64,000 bases of DNA from Pseudomonadota bacterium. Its GTDB lineage: Bacteria > Bdellovibrionota > Bdellovibrionia > Bdellovibrionales > JACTMU01. The position numbers and the translations under genes were made by a program. Under the pieces are notes generated by a model that did no database searches, had not been told where the DNA came from, and saw nothing but the letters and a program-made list of their open reading frames with translations. Numbering within the stretch: the first letter of the stretch is position 1; each line of letters begins with the position of its first letter. The DNA lies in assembly GCA_014584465.1 (NCBI GenBank), contig JACTMU010000014.1:90319-154318 (forward strand), read 5' to 3'. Shown here piece by piece: positions 51,396 through 61,860 of the stretch.

Positions 51396-51800
51396 ATGGC
51401 CGATGTCCTGAGTCCTAAACAAAGAAGCTATTGTATGTCCAAAATCCGGGGAAAAAATACTTCCATTGAACGTGTTGTTCGTTCAGAGCTTCATCGACTC
51501 GGATACAGGTTTCGCATTCACGATCGTAATCTGCCCGGGAGCCCAGATATCGTTATGAACCCCAGGAAGATCGCGGTGTTCGTCGATGGTGACTTCTGGC
51601 ATGGCAAGAGATTCGCTCAATGGAAAGGCAAACTCTCACCCTTTTGGCGAGACAAGATCCAGACCAACATCCTGCGCGACCAAAGGAATTTCAGGAGACT
51701 GAAAAAACAAGGTTGGCGTGTGATCCGTATCTGGGAAAGCCAGCTTAAGAAGGACAAAGAAGCAGCAATTTCCAGATTGATTTGTCTGATCGAAGGCTGA
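51396..51800 (+). CDS. vsr: Very short patch repair endonuclease Vsr
   Basis: 134 residues. Vsr family core SYCMSKIRGKNTSIERVVRSELHRLGYRFR, catalytic GSPDIV and KIAVFVDGDFWHG, and C-terminal GWRVIRIWESQL. It nicks T:G mismatches left by deamination of 5-methylcytosine. ATG 51396 starts the conserved N-terminus; a GTG at 51372 would add 8 residues. It precedes a 5-methylcytosine methyltransferase gene by 160 bases, so it protects the methylated sites. Confidence 0.93.
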   Translation: MADVLSPKQRSYCMSKIRGKNTSIERVVRSELHRLGYRFRIHDRNLPGSPDIVMNPRKIAVFVDGDFWHGKRFAQWKGKLSPFWRDKIQTNILRDQRNFRRLKKQGWRVIRIWESQLKKDKEAAISRLICLIEG

Positions 51801-51960
51801 CTATCTGCGCCAGTTTCTAACCAAGGATGATTGAAGTTTTCTCATTTAGTCATAGCTGCTAATCTGTTGACATATCGGGGAGGTGTTTTTCTCAACAGGC
51901 CAGTTGGCTTGGAAGGTGGTTTTATGTCTCAATTCACCGTGCCCCTAATAAAGGAAGTAG

Positions 51961-53391
51961 ATGGCAGCTTGGAAGTCTCGCAGCAAGGAGTTGTATTTTC
52001 TGGATCTTTTCGCAGGATCTGGAGGTTTTTCTCTTGGCTTGGAGGCTTCAGGATTTACTTCGCTTGGTAGTGTCGAGATAAACCCGAAGGCACGGGAAAC
52101 TTTGCAGACTAATTTTGGAGAATCACCATTGTCTGCGATAAGGTCTACCTGTGGTGATGTCCGCAAACTTGATTTCAAAAAACTGAAAAAGGATCTCAGC
52201 AGGGCTGGCATTCCCGAACTCGATCTTTTGGTTGCATGTCCACCGTGTCAGGGATTCTCCAGAATAGGTCGAGCCAAGCTGGACTCACTTGCCGGTTCAA
52301 AAGGTTCACACCCCGCAGACCCGAGAAACAAGCTTTATCAAAAAGTAATCAAGTGTCTGGAGATCATCCGTCCAAAAGCCTTCGTATTCGAGAATGTGCC
52401 AGGAATGCTCTCGGTCGGTGGCCGAAATGTCGCCGAAATCGTATGTAAGCAAGCAGATAAAGCGGGATACCAAGTGAAAGCAGCTCTTCTCAATGCCGCA
52501 TGGTATGGGGTGCCCCAACTTCGAGAGCGAATAATAATCATAGGATACAGGAAGGATCTCGGAATCACTCCTGACTTCCCAACCATTGAATTTAATGGCC
52601 CTGAAATTGAGGGCCATATGTCTGGAAGCGACGGCATCTTGAAACTCTGGAAGTCAGATGAGTATTTCATCAATTACTCATGCTTAAGAAGCTCTTTACA
52701 GCCCAAGAAATTCAAAACTGTTGAAGAAGCTCTGGCTGACATACCGAGTTTTACCACACACCTGCAAGCTCTAAGATATGGCCGCAAATACAAATCTCTG
52801 CGAGAACTACATCCTCCTGTCCCTTACAAACCGGGGTGTCCAAATGAGTATTGTAAATTGATGAGAGATTGGACAGGTTTCGAGAGCTCTTCCGTTTCCG
52901 ACCATTGTGCGAGATGGACTCCAAGAGACTTTCGTATTTTCCGAAGAATGAAAGAGGGTGATCGCTATCCTGAGGCACTTGCTATTGCAAATTTCCTTTG
53001 GCGACAAGCAAAGAGGCAAGGTCAGCAAGTAAAGAGAAAAGAATATGTGCCTCCATATCCTGACGATTCATTCAAGGAGAAGTGGCGAAAATTAATTCGC
53101 AATCGACCCTCATGGACTCTTACGGCTCATCTCAGCAAGGATTCGTATAGCCACATTCATTTTGATTCGACACAAGCCAGAGCTATCAGTATCCGTGAAG
53201 CAGCTAGACTTCAATCGTTTCCGGATGGATTCAAATTCGTTGGGTGCGCTGGTGATGTGTTCATGCAGATAGGTAATGCCGTTCCACCTTTGCTCTCTAA
53301 GGCCATCGGGAAAGAAATCAGAAAAACCCTCAATAAAAATCAAAAAACAGCAAGAACTCATACGGCAAATCATTGGGAGGTTTCCCTTTGA
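51961..53391 (+). CDS. drmMII: DNA (cytosine-5-)-methyltransferase, DISARM DrmMII type
   Basis: 476 residues. C5-methylase motifs in order: I DLFAGSGGFSLGLEASGF (about 15-32), IV CPPCQGFSRIG with catalytic Cys (about 94), VI VFENVPGML, VIII QLRERIIIIGYR, IX REAARLQSFPDGF, X IGNAVPP. The target-recognition region (about 220-370) is long. It marks host DNA so that the DISARM complex spares it. AAGGAAG before the ATG. Its stop overlaps the drmA start (TTGA). The 160 bases upstream show no gene. Confidence 0.92.
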   Translation: MAAWKSRSKELYFLDLFAGSGGFSLGLEASGFTSLGSVEINPKARETLQTNFGESPLSAIRSTCGDVRKLDFKKLKKDLSRAGIPELDLLVACPPCQGFSRIGRAKLDSLAGSKGSHPADPRNKLYQKVIKCLEIIRPKAFVFENVPGMLSVGGRNVAEIVCKQADKAGYQVKAALLNAAWYGVPQLRERIIIIGYRKDLGITPDFPTIEFNGPEIEGHMSGSDGILKLWKSDEYFINYSCLRSSLQPKKFKTVEEALADIPSFTTHLQALRYGRKYKSLRELHPPVPYKPGCPNEYCKLMRDWTGFESSSVSDHCARWTPRDFRIFRRMKEGDRYPEALAIANFLWRQAKRQGQQVKRKEYVPPYPDDSFKEKWRKLIRNRPSWTLTAHLSKDSYSHIHFDSTQARAISIREAARLQSFPDGFKFVGCAGDVFMQIGNAVPPLLSKAIGKEIRKTLNKNQKTARTHTANHWEVSL

Positions 53392-56300
53392 TAAGAGCTC
53401 AGTTGGTCAGCGACCTTACACTTGATCTGCTTGGTCCGCGTAGCGGTGCAGTGGAGATTTTGCCACCTGATATGGATCCCCGGCAGGAGTACCAGATCGG
53501 CCAGCTATTTCCCCAGACCAGCATTGTGGAAAGAAATCCTGATGCCGAGGCTGAATTACTGGGAGATAGTGCAACCGACGATGAGGACGGCGATGATTCT
53601 GTCCCGGTCGCACCGGTAGTCGTGGGTCAGAATTTTCGGAGACTACCTTCATCCTTCGGGCTTTCATTCTGTCTTTCAACTCCACCACAGAAAGGAGCTT
53701 TCAAGTTTTGTGTCACGTGGGCGAGATATAAGCTCACAGACGAAAAGACTTGGGCTAGGGAGCCAAGATACTTAATTAAGGAATTCGATCCCGGAGTTGC
53801 CACTTATCAAGATGACGCCAAAGAGGTTCGTATTGATATCAAAATATCGAACACACCTGGTGGCAGTATAAGAGTGAGTCTTTTTGCCACCTCCCTTATC
53901 CGACCTGAACGCGAAGATCGAGTAAGTAGCACTGAAATAATTTTTCAGCCTGAAATTCGTGTGGTTCTGAACTCAAATACTCAGGCAGTTGAAATGGCCG
54001 AGGGAGGCTTCGCATCGTCTGATCCGGAATGGAGAATCAGCATGCGACAATATGATGGACGCAAAGTTTTAGCTCGCGGACATCTTTGTGGGGTCTATTG
54101 GCCTGACGTAGATCCTCAGCGTGAGTTCACCGAAAGCTTTGATCGCCCACCATTTGTTTGGAGCGATGGCGTGTATCTGTTGGGCAGAGACAATGAGTTG
54201 CAATTGTTTTTTAAGCCGACATTTCGCACGGACTTTATACCGATGTATTCGGCCCCAGCTCCCGAGTATGAATTGGATGAGGGTGATTACCCTGGCATCC
54301 GACTGTCCGCTCAGAGTCTCGCGGATGCCGGAACAGCTGAGTCCCTTACTAGTATCATAAGACCGTTTTTATCGGCATACAGTAGCTGGATATCTCGTCA
54401 AAGAACTGTTGCCGGCAGCAATCCGGTGGACTCTGAGATTATTGCAAGACATGAAAACGCACTTAGGCGGATGACAGATGGGTTGGAGTTCCTGGCTTCA
54501 GATTCGTCTGCGCGACTCGCTTTTTCTTTTATGAATGAGGCGATGGCGATTCAAACAAGATGGGCAAAACCCGACAACGAACTTGTTTGGCGTCCGTTTC
54601 AGATCGGTTTCATTCTTCTCGCACTTAAATCATCTGTTAAGGAAGATGATCCTGACAGGAATATTGCAGACATACTCTGGTTCCCTACTGGAGGCGGCAA
54701 ATCTGAAAGTTATCTGGGGCTTGCCGCTTTTACGGCAGCATACAGAAGACTTTCATCGGAAAAAGATGGGGAAGGTTTCTCGCAAGGAGAAGGAACTGCA
54801 ATAATTAGCAGGTACACATTAAGACTGCTCACTATCCAACAGTTCCGACGGGCATTGCGAGTGATAACCGCAATGGAGTACCTCAGATTGCAAAGACAAA
54901 CTTCTGGGCAAGTCGGTTGGAGGCCAGCAGGTGTCAGATTGGACGATTGGATCTGGGGAACTTCACCGTTTTCAATTGGATTATGGGTAGGTGGGAATGT
55001 AACTCCAAACAGGCTATCCGGTGAAGGTTACATGGGAATGCCAGCAGGTGCTCTCAATATTCTGCGAAGATTGCCAACAAAGGGAAGCTCTGATCCAGCA
55101 CAGGTCTTGAATTGTCCAAAATGTAATTCAATTCTTGCCGTTCCTGTTAACGGATTACCAAGAGGCGACCATGAAATCCATCTGTTCGCATATAGTGGTG
55201 TCCAGGAGCAGACAGGAAGTGATTGGCTCAGTTCAATTTCAGCAAACAAGGTGAATGTAATTTCTTTTTCTCAACGGAGGCATCGAGCCGGAAGACTTCA
55301 TGTTTTAACATTCAGATTGAGAACTGATTCATCAATCGAACCTTCTGATCTACATAAATGGTGGAAGGAAAGGTTTGAGGAGCCTTCGGGTATTCGACTG
55401 GTGTCTTTCAATTCGCCGGTTCGACCCGGTTATATTCCTGTTCAAAATGCTAACCGACGCTATAGCAACCCCGTTGATTATGAACTTCGATGTCCGAACC
55501 CAGATTGTGAATTACATAATATACTATACAGCGAAAAGGTTCCAGCTGAGGAAGGTCTTGAGTGGAAAGAAGTGCATCCGCTATTTGCATCGCCATCTGA
55601 GCCGTGCGATTCAATAGGTATCCCACTTCAAGCTATAACGGTTGACGAAAAGCTCTATAGAAATCCGCCGACTATGGTTGTCGGTACTTGTGACAAGCTT
55701 GCCATAACTCCCTCTTACGGAGATGCGGATGCGGCTTCACTATTCGGAAGGGTAAGATCCTTTAATGAGAAAAAAGGTTATGACCAGGAGTTTGCGGCCA
55801 ACCGCAGGGGAGCAGTGAGTGTAGCAGCGTTTGCACCACCTGCCTTAGTGATTCAGGACGAATTACATTTGCTTGACGGACCGTTGGGATCCACATTCGG
55901 TCTTTACGAAACAATACTCGATGAACTGTGTGGAAAACCCAAGTATGTGGCATCGTCAGCAACTATCAGAAATGCCGCTGAACAGGTTGACAGTATTATG
56001 AGTCGAACGGCTCAGGTTTTTCCACCTGTAAATCTTGATATCGCTGACGGGTTTTTTCTTAAAATCAGTGAGGCTCACCCTCTGGATGAAAGGAGACCTG
56101 GTCGACTTTTTCTCGGTATAGCAGCCCCAGGGCGTGCAGCTCAGACACCAATCTTGCGAATCTGGGCTCGCTTGCTCCAGTCCGTTCAGGATCTGGCAAA
56201 TCAAGGTGTCTCACTTAATGAATTGGATTATTTCTGGACGCTAGCCGGATATTTTAACGCTATCAGGGAACTCGCGGGTGGCGAAGCACTTTGGAGACAA

Positions 56301-57161
56301 GATATACCACAGCGTCTCGATGATATCGTGAGACGACAAGGGAGCACCAGTCGTCGATCTATTGAAGCAATGGAGATGTTCAAGAATCTTTCAAGCCAGA
56401 CTGACTCAAGTGAATTACCTGGAATTCTTGCGTCTCTTGACCGCAAAGTTACAGATGGCGATGCACTTTGTGGTGTTGCGGCAACTTCAATGTTCGGCAC
56501 CGGAGTTGATGTTGATCGTCTTTCTCTTATGGTTGTGCATGGTCAACCTAAATCGGCGTCTTCATATATTCAAGCAGTTGGCAGAATCGGTAGAAAACGG
56601 GCTGGACTGGCGACAATCTTTCTTAGAGTGGGCAAACCTAGAGATTTGAATCACTATGAGTTTTTCACCGGCTACCATCGCAGACTTGCCGTGGCTGTCG
56701 AACCTATATCCGTAAAACCACTCGCCCCTCGTGCCATTGATAGAATCCTCGGTCCGCTGATAGTTATGCTAGTCAGAAACATCAGAGATGGGATCATACC
56801 GCTCCCGGAATCCATATGGAAAAAAGATGGAGCCGCAGAAATCAGAGTTACAGATGATAGATTGGTAGATGTAGTTGTCCAGATCGTCCGAAGAAAATGG
56901 GAGTCGCAGCCACCGCACCGAAGACCATCAGATCCGGATGAATTGATTGAGGGAGTTCGTAATGCGATAGCGCGATGGAAGGACTTGGCTAGACGGTCAG
57001 AAGGAGACGAAAATCCTCTTAAGTATATCGACCGAGAGAATCGTGAAAAGGCGGTCCTCGGCGAACCCGGAATTTATCAGGGAGACTATGCCTTTCCGAA
57101 TGCGCCGACCTCCCTTCGTGAAGTAGAAGCCACAATTAGAGTTTATACGAGGAACAGATAA
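53388..57161 (+). CDS. drmA: DISARM helicase DrmA
   Basis: 1257 residues. Superfamily 2 motifs: FPTGGGKSESYLGLAAF (about 432-448), VIQDELHLLDGPLG (DEXH, about 822), ATSMFGTGVDVD and SSYIQAVGRIGRKRAG (about 1059-1072). A zinc-ribbon-like CPKCNS and CPNPDC pair sits in the middle. With DrmB it is the core complex that binds and blocks incoming DNA. Start is TTG at 53388 with GGGAGG 7 bases upstream and overlap with drmMII. Confidence 0.92.
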   Translation: MIRAQLVSDLTLDLLGPRSGAVEILPPDMDPRQEYQIGQLFPQTSIVERNPDAEAELLGDSATDDEDGDDSVPVAPVVVGQNFRRLPSSFGLSFCLSTPPQKGAFKFCVTWARYKLTDEKTWAREPRYLIKEFDPGVATYQDDAKEVRIDIKISNTPGGSIRVSLFATSLIRPEREDRVSSTEIIFQPEIRVVLNSNTQAVEMAEGGFASSDPEWRISMRQYDGRKVLARGHLCGVYWPDVDPQREFTESFDRPPFVWSDGVYLLGRDNELQLFFKPTFRTDFIPMYSAPAPEYELDEGDYPGIRLSAQSLADAGTAESLTSIIRPFLSAYSSWISRQRTVAGSNPVDSEIIARHENALRRMTDGLEFLASDSSARLAFSFMNEAMAIQTRWAKPDNELVWRPFQIGFILLALKSSVKEDDPDRNIADILWFPTGGGKSESYLGLAAFTAAYRRLSSEKDGEGFSQGEGTAIISRYTLRLLTIQQFRRALRVITAMEYLRLQRQTSGQVGWRPAGVRLDDWIWGTSPFSIGLWVGGNVTPNRLSGEGYMGMPAGALNILRRLPTKGSSDPAQVLNCPKCNSILAVPVNGLPRGDHEIHLFAYSGVQEQTGSDWLSSISANKVNVISFSQRRHRAGRLHVLTFRLRTDSSIEPSDLHKWWKERFEEPSGIRLVSFNSPVRPGYIPVQNANRRYSNPVDYELRCPNPDCELHNILYSEKVPAEEGLEWKEVHPLFASPSEPCDSIGIPLQAITVDEKLYRNPPTMVVGTCDKLAITPSYGDADAASLFGRVRSFNEKKGYDQEFAANRRGAVSVAAFAPPALVIQDELHLLDGPLGSTFGLYETILDELCGKPKYVASSATIRNAAEQVDSIMSRTAQVFPPVNLDIADGFFLKISEAHPLDERRPGRLFLGIAAPGRAAQTPILRIWARLLQSVQDLANQGVSLNELDYFWTLAGYFNAIRELAGGEALWRQDIPQRLDDIVRRQGSTSRRSIEAMEMFKNLSSQTDSSELPGILASLDRKVTDGDALCGVAATSMFGTGVDVDRLSLMVVHGQPKSASSYIQAVGRIGRKRAGLATIFLRVGKPRDLNHYEFFTGYHRRLAVAVEPISVKPLAPRAIDRILGPLIVMLVRNIRDGIIPLPESIWKKDGAAEIRVTDDRLVDVVVQIVRRKWESQPPHRRPSDPDELIEGVRNAIARWKDLARRSEGDENPLKYIDRENREKAVLGEPGIYQGDYAFPNAPTSLREVEATIRVYTRNR

Positions 57162-57163
57162 TA

Positions 57164-58951
57164 ATGTCTCAAGGAATAAGACCAACACAGTACGTAACTA
57201 CCTTCGGGCCAGGTTCAATTGTAGAGACACCGGATGGCCCCTTTCTGTTAAAGAGCGTCGATTCGGTACTCGATGAGATCCGTCGTTCGCAATCACGTCC
57301 ATCAGACTTTGCGATTAACGATATGCGACTTCAGCGTGGTTTGCTCAAGGGCGGTCGCGTATTCAAAATTCCGGACGAAGCTGTGTCAGAGAGATTTACA
57401 CATCCTACAAGAGCATTTCCGACTTGGAACCTATGCGTAAAACATCGTGACTCGAATATCATCCATCGCAGGTTAAGTGGATGTCCGAGATGCACTGGTG
57501 CAGATCGTGAAGAATCCACAAAACCTAAGTATGCAATTCGCTTTGTATCTGCTTGCCCTCGCGGCCATCTGTCAGATGTCGATTGGTCATTTGTAGTTCA
57601 TATGGGGCGAACCTTGTGTCCAAGGGTTGAATACCTATTATGGCATGGTACGGGCTCATCGCTTTCATCAATTGAAATTGAATGTCCCTCCTGCCACACG
57701 CGGAAGACATTGGGGGAAATCTATCAACTCAAACAAAGATGCGGAGGCTATTTCCCGGAGCGGGATCATAGAGAGGATGATTGTGATCAACAGGCTGTTG
57801 TTGTACAAAGAGGATCAACCCAATTGAGAATACCTGAGGTCATCACTTCCTTAACAATTCCTCCGGCACGCCCTATCCACAACATTCTTCAGAGGGAGGG
57901 TTTTTCTTCAATATTTACATCATTGCGAAGATTCGGACCGACCGAAGAAAATTTTCGGGGACTTCTTGAGGACAATGTAAGGAGTCGTCTTATACCCGCT
58001 CGCACCGCTGAGGAAATCCTGCGTTACCCATGGTCTGAAACTCTTGAAGCTATGGAAGAATTGGAAGAGTCAGTCAGAGAAAAAACCATGTTGGAGTATC
58101 TGATTCAGGAACATCGTGCGCTCGAACACGCAGCCGATACGGGTTATCCACCATACCCTTCAGAAGCGGAACGTAGAATTGGTGAGCCACCGCGCTTCCA
58201 GGTAAACCAAGTTGAGATACGCACGGGACTAAGAGTCGGAAGACAGCAGCTTTTGTTCAGAATTGTCCCGATTGAACGACTCAGGACTGTTCTTGTACAG
58301 AAATCATATCGGCGTGTTGAATTTGATGATCCGAATATTCCATCTGCATTGGTTGCCGGATCAGACCCGGACTATCCAGGTGTACCATGGTATCCAGGAG
58401 TAGATCATTTTGGAGAAGGAATTTACATTGACCTTGATCCTACCGGATCAAATCAGGATTTCTATCCTTCTTCCCCTAGGGCTCAGGAGTGGGATCGAAT
58501 ACTTGCGGGAAACGCGCTTCCTCGGGGCGATGATAGTCTTGTAGAATGGAATGCGCTCTCTGTCTGGTGGCATACTCTTTCCCACCGGCTGATCAATGCA
58601 CTCGCGATTCACTCTGGATATTCGTCAAGTGCCATACGTGAACGTGTCTATATGACCCGGGATGACCGAAGAGGGACTAGGGGTTCGCTTATTCTTTACA
58701 CCACACAAGCCGGGGGAGATGGAACAATGGGCGGACTGACCTCACTTGTCCCGCAATTCGAGGAGATTTTCCGTCTTGCATTTGAAACCGTCGACAATTG
58801 CAGTAACGATCCGCTTTGTGGCGATGCTGACCTTGATTCAAGACTGCATTTAGGTTCAGCATGTTATTCCTGTCTCATGGTCTCTGAAACTTCATGTGAG
58901 CACATGAACGGCTATCTCGACCGTAAGTTGCTCCTGGAAAACCACCCTTGA
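57164..58951 (+). CDS. drmB: DISARM DUF1998 protein DrmB
   Basis: 595 residues. C-terminal DUF1998 region with HTLSHRLINALAIHSGYSS (about 470) and GGDGTMGGL (about 516), then a cysteine cluster (CSNDPLCGD, CYSCLMVSETSCEHMN) plus an N-terminal SGCPRCTGADRE and CPSCHTRK, all likely to bind zinc. DrmB pairs with DrmA in DISARM. It begins 3 bases after the drmA stop. Confidence 0.92.
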   Translation: MSQGIRPTQYVTTFGPGSIVETPDGPFLLKSVDSVLDEIRRSQSRPSDFAINDMRLQRGLLKGGRVFKIPDEAVSERFTHPTRAFPTWNLCVKHRDSNIIHRRLSGCPRCTGADREESTKPKYAIRFVSACPRGHLSDVDWSFVVHMGRTLCPRVEYLLWHGTGSSLSSIEIECPSCHTRKTLGEIYQLKQRCGGYFPERDHREDDCDQQAVVVQRGSTQLRIPEVITSLTIPPARPIHNILQREGFSSIFTSLRRFGPTEENFRGLLEDNVRSRLIPARTAEEILRYPWSETLEAMEELEESVREKTMLEYLIQEHRALEHAADTGYPPYPSEAERRIGEPPRFQVNQVEIRTGLRVGRQQLLFRIVPIERLRTVLVQKSYRRVEFDDPNIPSALVAGSDPDYPGVPWYPGVDHFGEGIYIDLDPTGSNQDFYPSSPRAQEWDRILAGNALPRGDDSLVEWNALSVWWHTLSHRLINALAIHSGYSSSAIRERVYMTRDDRRGTRGSLILYTTQAGGDGTMGGLTSLVPQFEEIFRLAFETVDNCSNDPLCGDADLDSRLHLGSACYSCLMVSETSCEHMNGYLDRKLLLENHP

Positions 58952-58958
58952 GGTCCTT

Positions 58959-59504
58959 ATGTTTGATAAGACGCGAGTGCTTGCAACAGGTCGACTTCTT
59001 ATCGGTGGCAATGATGTAGGACAAATCGGCAGATCGCTCAGTGATTTAATGGCAGAAACCAGGACTGAGCTGATCATTGTCGCGTACAGGTTCACTATAG
59101 CGGTACAGGATTTCCGAGAGGCTTTTGAAAGAGTGTTGAGTCGCGGGTGTAGGGTTTGCCTTGTGCTGGATTGTCCGCCCGAAGCGGCATCAGATGATTC
59201 CTCAAATGAGTATCTTCATCGAAAGATAGTTGAATTTCCAAATCTTGAAGTATGGGATTTTCTTGGCACACCTGTACAAGGAAGTTCAGTGGGGCACGTC
59301 GGACAACTTCACGCCAAGGTAGTCGTTGCTGATCGTCGCAAGGCCGTTGTCGGATCAGCAAACTTTTCACGCAATGGCCTATTGGAAAATCACGAAATTG
59401 CGGTACTTGTGCAGGGAAAACCGGCGCTGGCAGTCGCTAAATCAGTAGACCGTATGCTTTCGGATGGAAGAGCCAACGGTATCTTGCGAAAGAGGGAGCG
59501 GTGA
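58959..59504 (+). CDS. drmC: DISARM phospholipase D-family protein DrmC
   Basis: 181 residues with a single HKD motif LHAKVVVADRRKAVVGSAN (about 116-134) and PLD-like TELIIVAYRF. PLD-family members of this size act as nucleases after dimerisation. In described DISARM systems DrmC was dispensable for part of the protection. 8 bases after drmB. Confidence 0.9.
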   Translation: MFDKTRVLATGRLLIGGNDVGQIGRSLSDLMAETRTELIIVAYRFTIAVQDFREAFERVLSRGCRVCLVLDCPPEAASDDSSNEYLHRKIVEFPNLEVWDFLGTPVQGSSVGHVGQLHAKVVVADRRKAVVGSANFSRNGLLENHEIAVLVQGKPALAVAKSVDRMLSDGRANGILRKRER

Positions 59505-59505
59505 T

Positions 59506-61851
59506 TTGAGTGTTATTATCTTTCCATTACCTGACGATTGTCTGCCGAATGGATGGAGCTCATCCTCACTGAAATCCGTTGATTCAATTTTGGTAGCTGC
59601 AGAAAAGCAACCCACCCCCATTCTTGCTGTACTTCCACCTTCTGTTACACCTGCTTCCGTTGCAGTTGTCACAGCCCTGCATCTTTTACCCCAAACTAAA
59701 GAGCCGCCTCGCCCTCACTGCAAAATTGCTCTGGTTCCCGGACGCCATTTTATTGATGACCTAGAAGATATCAATTTTTCGGTACAGACAGTTAACAGAA
59801 TCACTGGAAAAGCAAGAGTGATCGCCCCTTACAAGCAAGTCACCCCAGTCGGCCAAAAGTTGCTGCGGAAGATAAAGGAGAATCCAGATGACAGAGTAGC
59901 ATTTCACTGGGTTTGGCGATGTGATCGAGTGTGGGATTTTTATAATCAGGTACAGAGGGATGAACTGCTTCCCCGTGGTTACTTAGGAAGAGGAGACAGT
60001 TATAATGCGGTAATTGACATAGTGGAAAGCGAAGAGTTGGCGAAGAACTCGGTAAATGGAATTGAGTATGATCTCCTTGTTTACTGCCCTTATTATCACA
60101 GAGTCGGTGCAGAGGAGTGGGATGAGAGACTGCATTCGGTATCGGAAGTGATCCAGAAATTTAAGGCCCGTCGGAAACTCATATTAGTTCGGAGTCCATA
60201 TGACTATTGGGCACGCAAGCTTGAAGATAGGCTTGGGGTACAGGGATTTTCCTGCGTCACCACCTCAGAGGACTTGGATTCAGACACGTCCTCCGTTGAG
60301 GTGAGAGTTGTAAATAACTGCCTGACAATTGATGAAGCTAGAGCATTATATCGTTCAATCCAGTTGAATTGGCGGTCGCTTGGAGTCGGCAATCGAAGAG
60401 TGATTCACGATATTCATGTCAATCTTCGGCGAGCTTTGGTCGGTCTTACACCATTTGATACTCAAAGTGCCGCAGAGCTTGCTGATTTATTGAATGAATC
60501 ATTTCGTGGTCTCAACTTGAAGCTTCAACCAGGCGGCTACGAGGCTGCTGAGAAAGTCGTGAACTGGCTGAAATCGGTTCCTACAAATGAAAAAATGGTT
60601 GCACTGAATGAAATCATATCTGCGGAAGCCCTAGAGGTATGGGTTACAAGAGAGGTGGATAGAAAGGCTGTATCTGATGAAGTTGCCCGTACAGGCGCTG
60701 ATGTCGACTTACGCATGACGGATCGAAAGATGCGGTTTCTTCGTCACAGTTCACATAGAAGACGAGTTCTTACTAGGGTTGATCGCGAAGGAGACCTGGA
60801 TTGGGTGTCACACTTGAAGCCGAACGACTTACTGTTGATCAGCTCTTGGGAAGTTGTGACTCGGGTTTCGACGATCGAGCGCCTTTGGGAAAGGTCTGAG
60901 AACTGGCGGACAAATGCGGAAAAAATCGGTGCCATTGTTGGAAATACTTCGAGAAAGCATGATCCCGTACTTTCTGTTGCTGACAAAATAATTTCTGCTG
61001 TTCAAAATTCTATCAGCTCAAGACCTGGCATTGCCGACATGCCAGAGGAATCAGAAGATACCTTCTGGTGGGACGATGCTTACAGGAATGAAACATTTCT
61101 GCCTACCATTGAACGCACAAACATAATTCAAGATCCGAATGGGATTCCGTGCAGAGAGGTTCATTTTGAAGATAAAACCGGGGTTTGCCTTAGATCCGCT
61201 GCTGACGTTCAAGTATATCGAGAGTTTACTGACGAGTCTGAAATTCTGATGATAGCAGCTTCTGAACTTAAAGCCGGGGATGTAGCCATACTTAGCCGAG
61301 ATGAAGAAAGAGGGAACATTCTGGATATTATAATGGACCACATGGAGAAAACCCCTAAATTCGGCAGGTATGCCAGTGTGATTCGGTCATGGAAAGATGC
61401 ACTCCGTACTTCGTATTACAAAAAGGGTCTTTCAATCAGTGAGTTAAGATCCAAACTTGAACAGCGAGGTGGATCGGCAGACCCTGTGACGGTTCGCTCA
61501 TGGATTTTTGGAACTGTTATGGCTCCAAGAAGTAGAGAAAACATTTCTGCTTTGATTGAAGTCTTGGAGTTGTCTTCATTCTCTGTTGAACAGTTGGAGG
61601 AGTCACTTGCGAAACTTCGAGGTGTCCCAAGGGTGATCGGGAGACTTTTGAATCAATTCATTACAGAGAGAGAGCTCGATCCTAGGAGAAAGAGAGAGCT
61701 GGAGAAACTAATTTCGGATGCTGGTGTTGACACCGAGGCTGTTCGTACAGCGGTGGACATCAAAAAAGTCACATGGATTTCCTCTAAGGATATTTTGGTG
61801 TCGCCATCTTTGATTAGGAAAGTATTCACAGTTCCTCCTAGTGGAAGCTGA
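59506..61851 (+). CDS. drmE: DISARM class 2 protein DrmE
   Basis: 781 residues starting at TTG 59506, one base after the drmC stop, with GGGAG 8 bases upstream; the longer open frame begins inside drmC. No domain of known function is visible. It has a central segment NDLLLISSWEVVTRV, a helical region with VTRSWIFGT-like HTH pattern (SKLEQRGGSADPVTVRSWIFGTVM) near residue 690, and a charged C-terminus. Identified by its size and place after DrmMII-A-B-C; the assignment is by context rather than motif. Confidence 0.78.
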   Translation: MSVIIFPLPDDCLPNGWSSSSLKSVDSILVAAEKQPTPILAVLPPSVTPASVAVVTALHLLPQTKEPPRPHCKIALVPGRHFIDDLEDINFSVQTVNRITGKARVIAPYKQVTPVGQKLLRKIKENPDDRVAFHWVWRCDRVWDFYNQVQRDELLPRGYLGRGDSYNAVIDIVESEELAKNSVNGIEYDLLVYCPYYHRVGAEEWDERLHSVSEVIQKFKARRKLILVRSPYDYWARKLEDRLGVQGFSCVTTSEDLDSDTSSVEVRVVNNCLTIDEARALYRSIQLNWRSLGVGNRRVIHDIHVNLRRALVGLTPFDTQSAAELADLLNESFRGLNLKLQPGGYEAAEKVVNWLKSVPTNEKMVALNEIISAEALEVWVTREVDRKAVSDEVARTGADVDLRMTDRKMRFLRHSSHRRRVLTRVDREGDLDWVSHLKPNDLLLISSWEVVTRVSTIERLWERSENWRTNAEKIGAIVGNTSRKHDPVLSVADKIISAVQNSISSRPGIADMPEESEDTFWWDDAYRNETFLPTIERTNIIQDPNGIPCREVHFEDKTGVCLRSAADVQVYREFTDESEILMIAASELKAGDVAILSRDEERGNILDIIMDHMEKTPKFGRYASVIRSWKDALRTSYYKKGLSISELRSKLEQRGGSADPVTVRSWIFGTVMAPRSRENISALIEVLELSSFSVEQLEESLAKLRGVPRVIGRLLNQFITERELDPRRKRELEKLISDAGVDTEAVRTAVDIKKVTWISSKDILVSPSLIRKVFTVPPSGS

Positions 61852-61860
61852 AAGGGCAAA

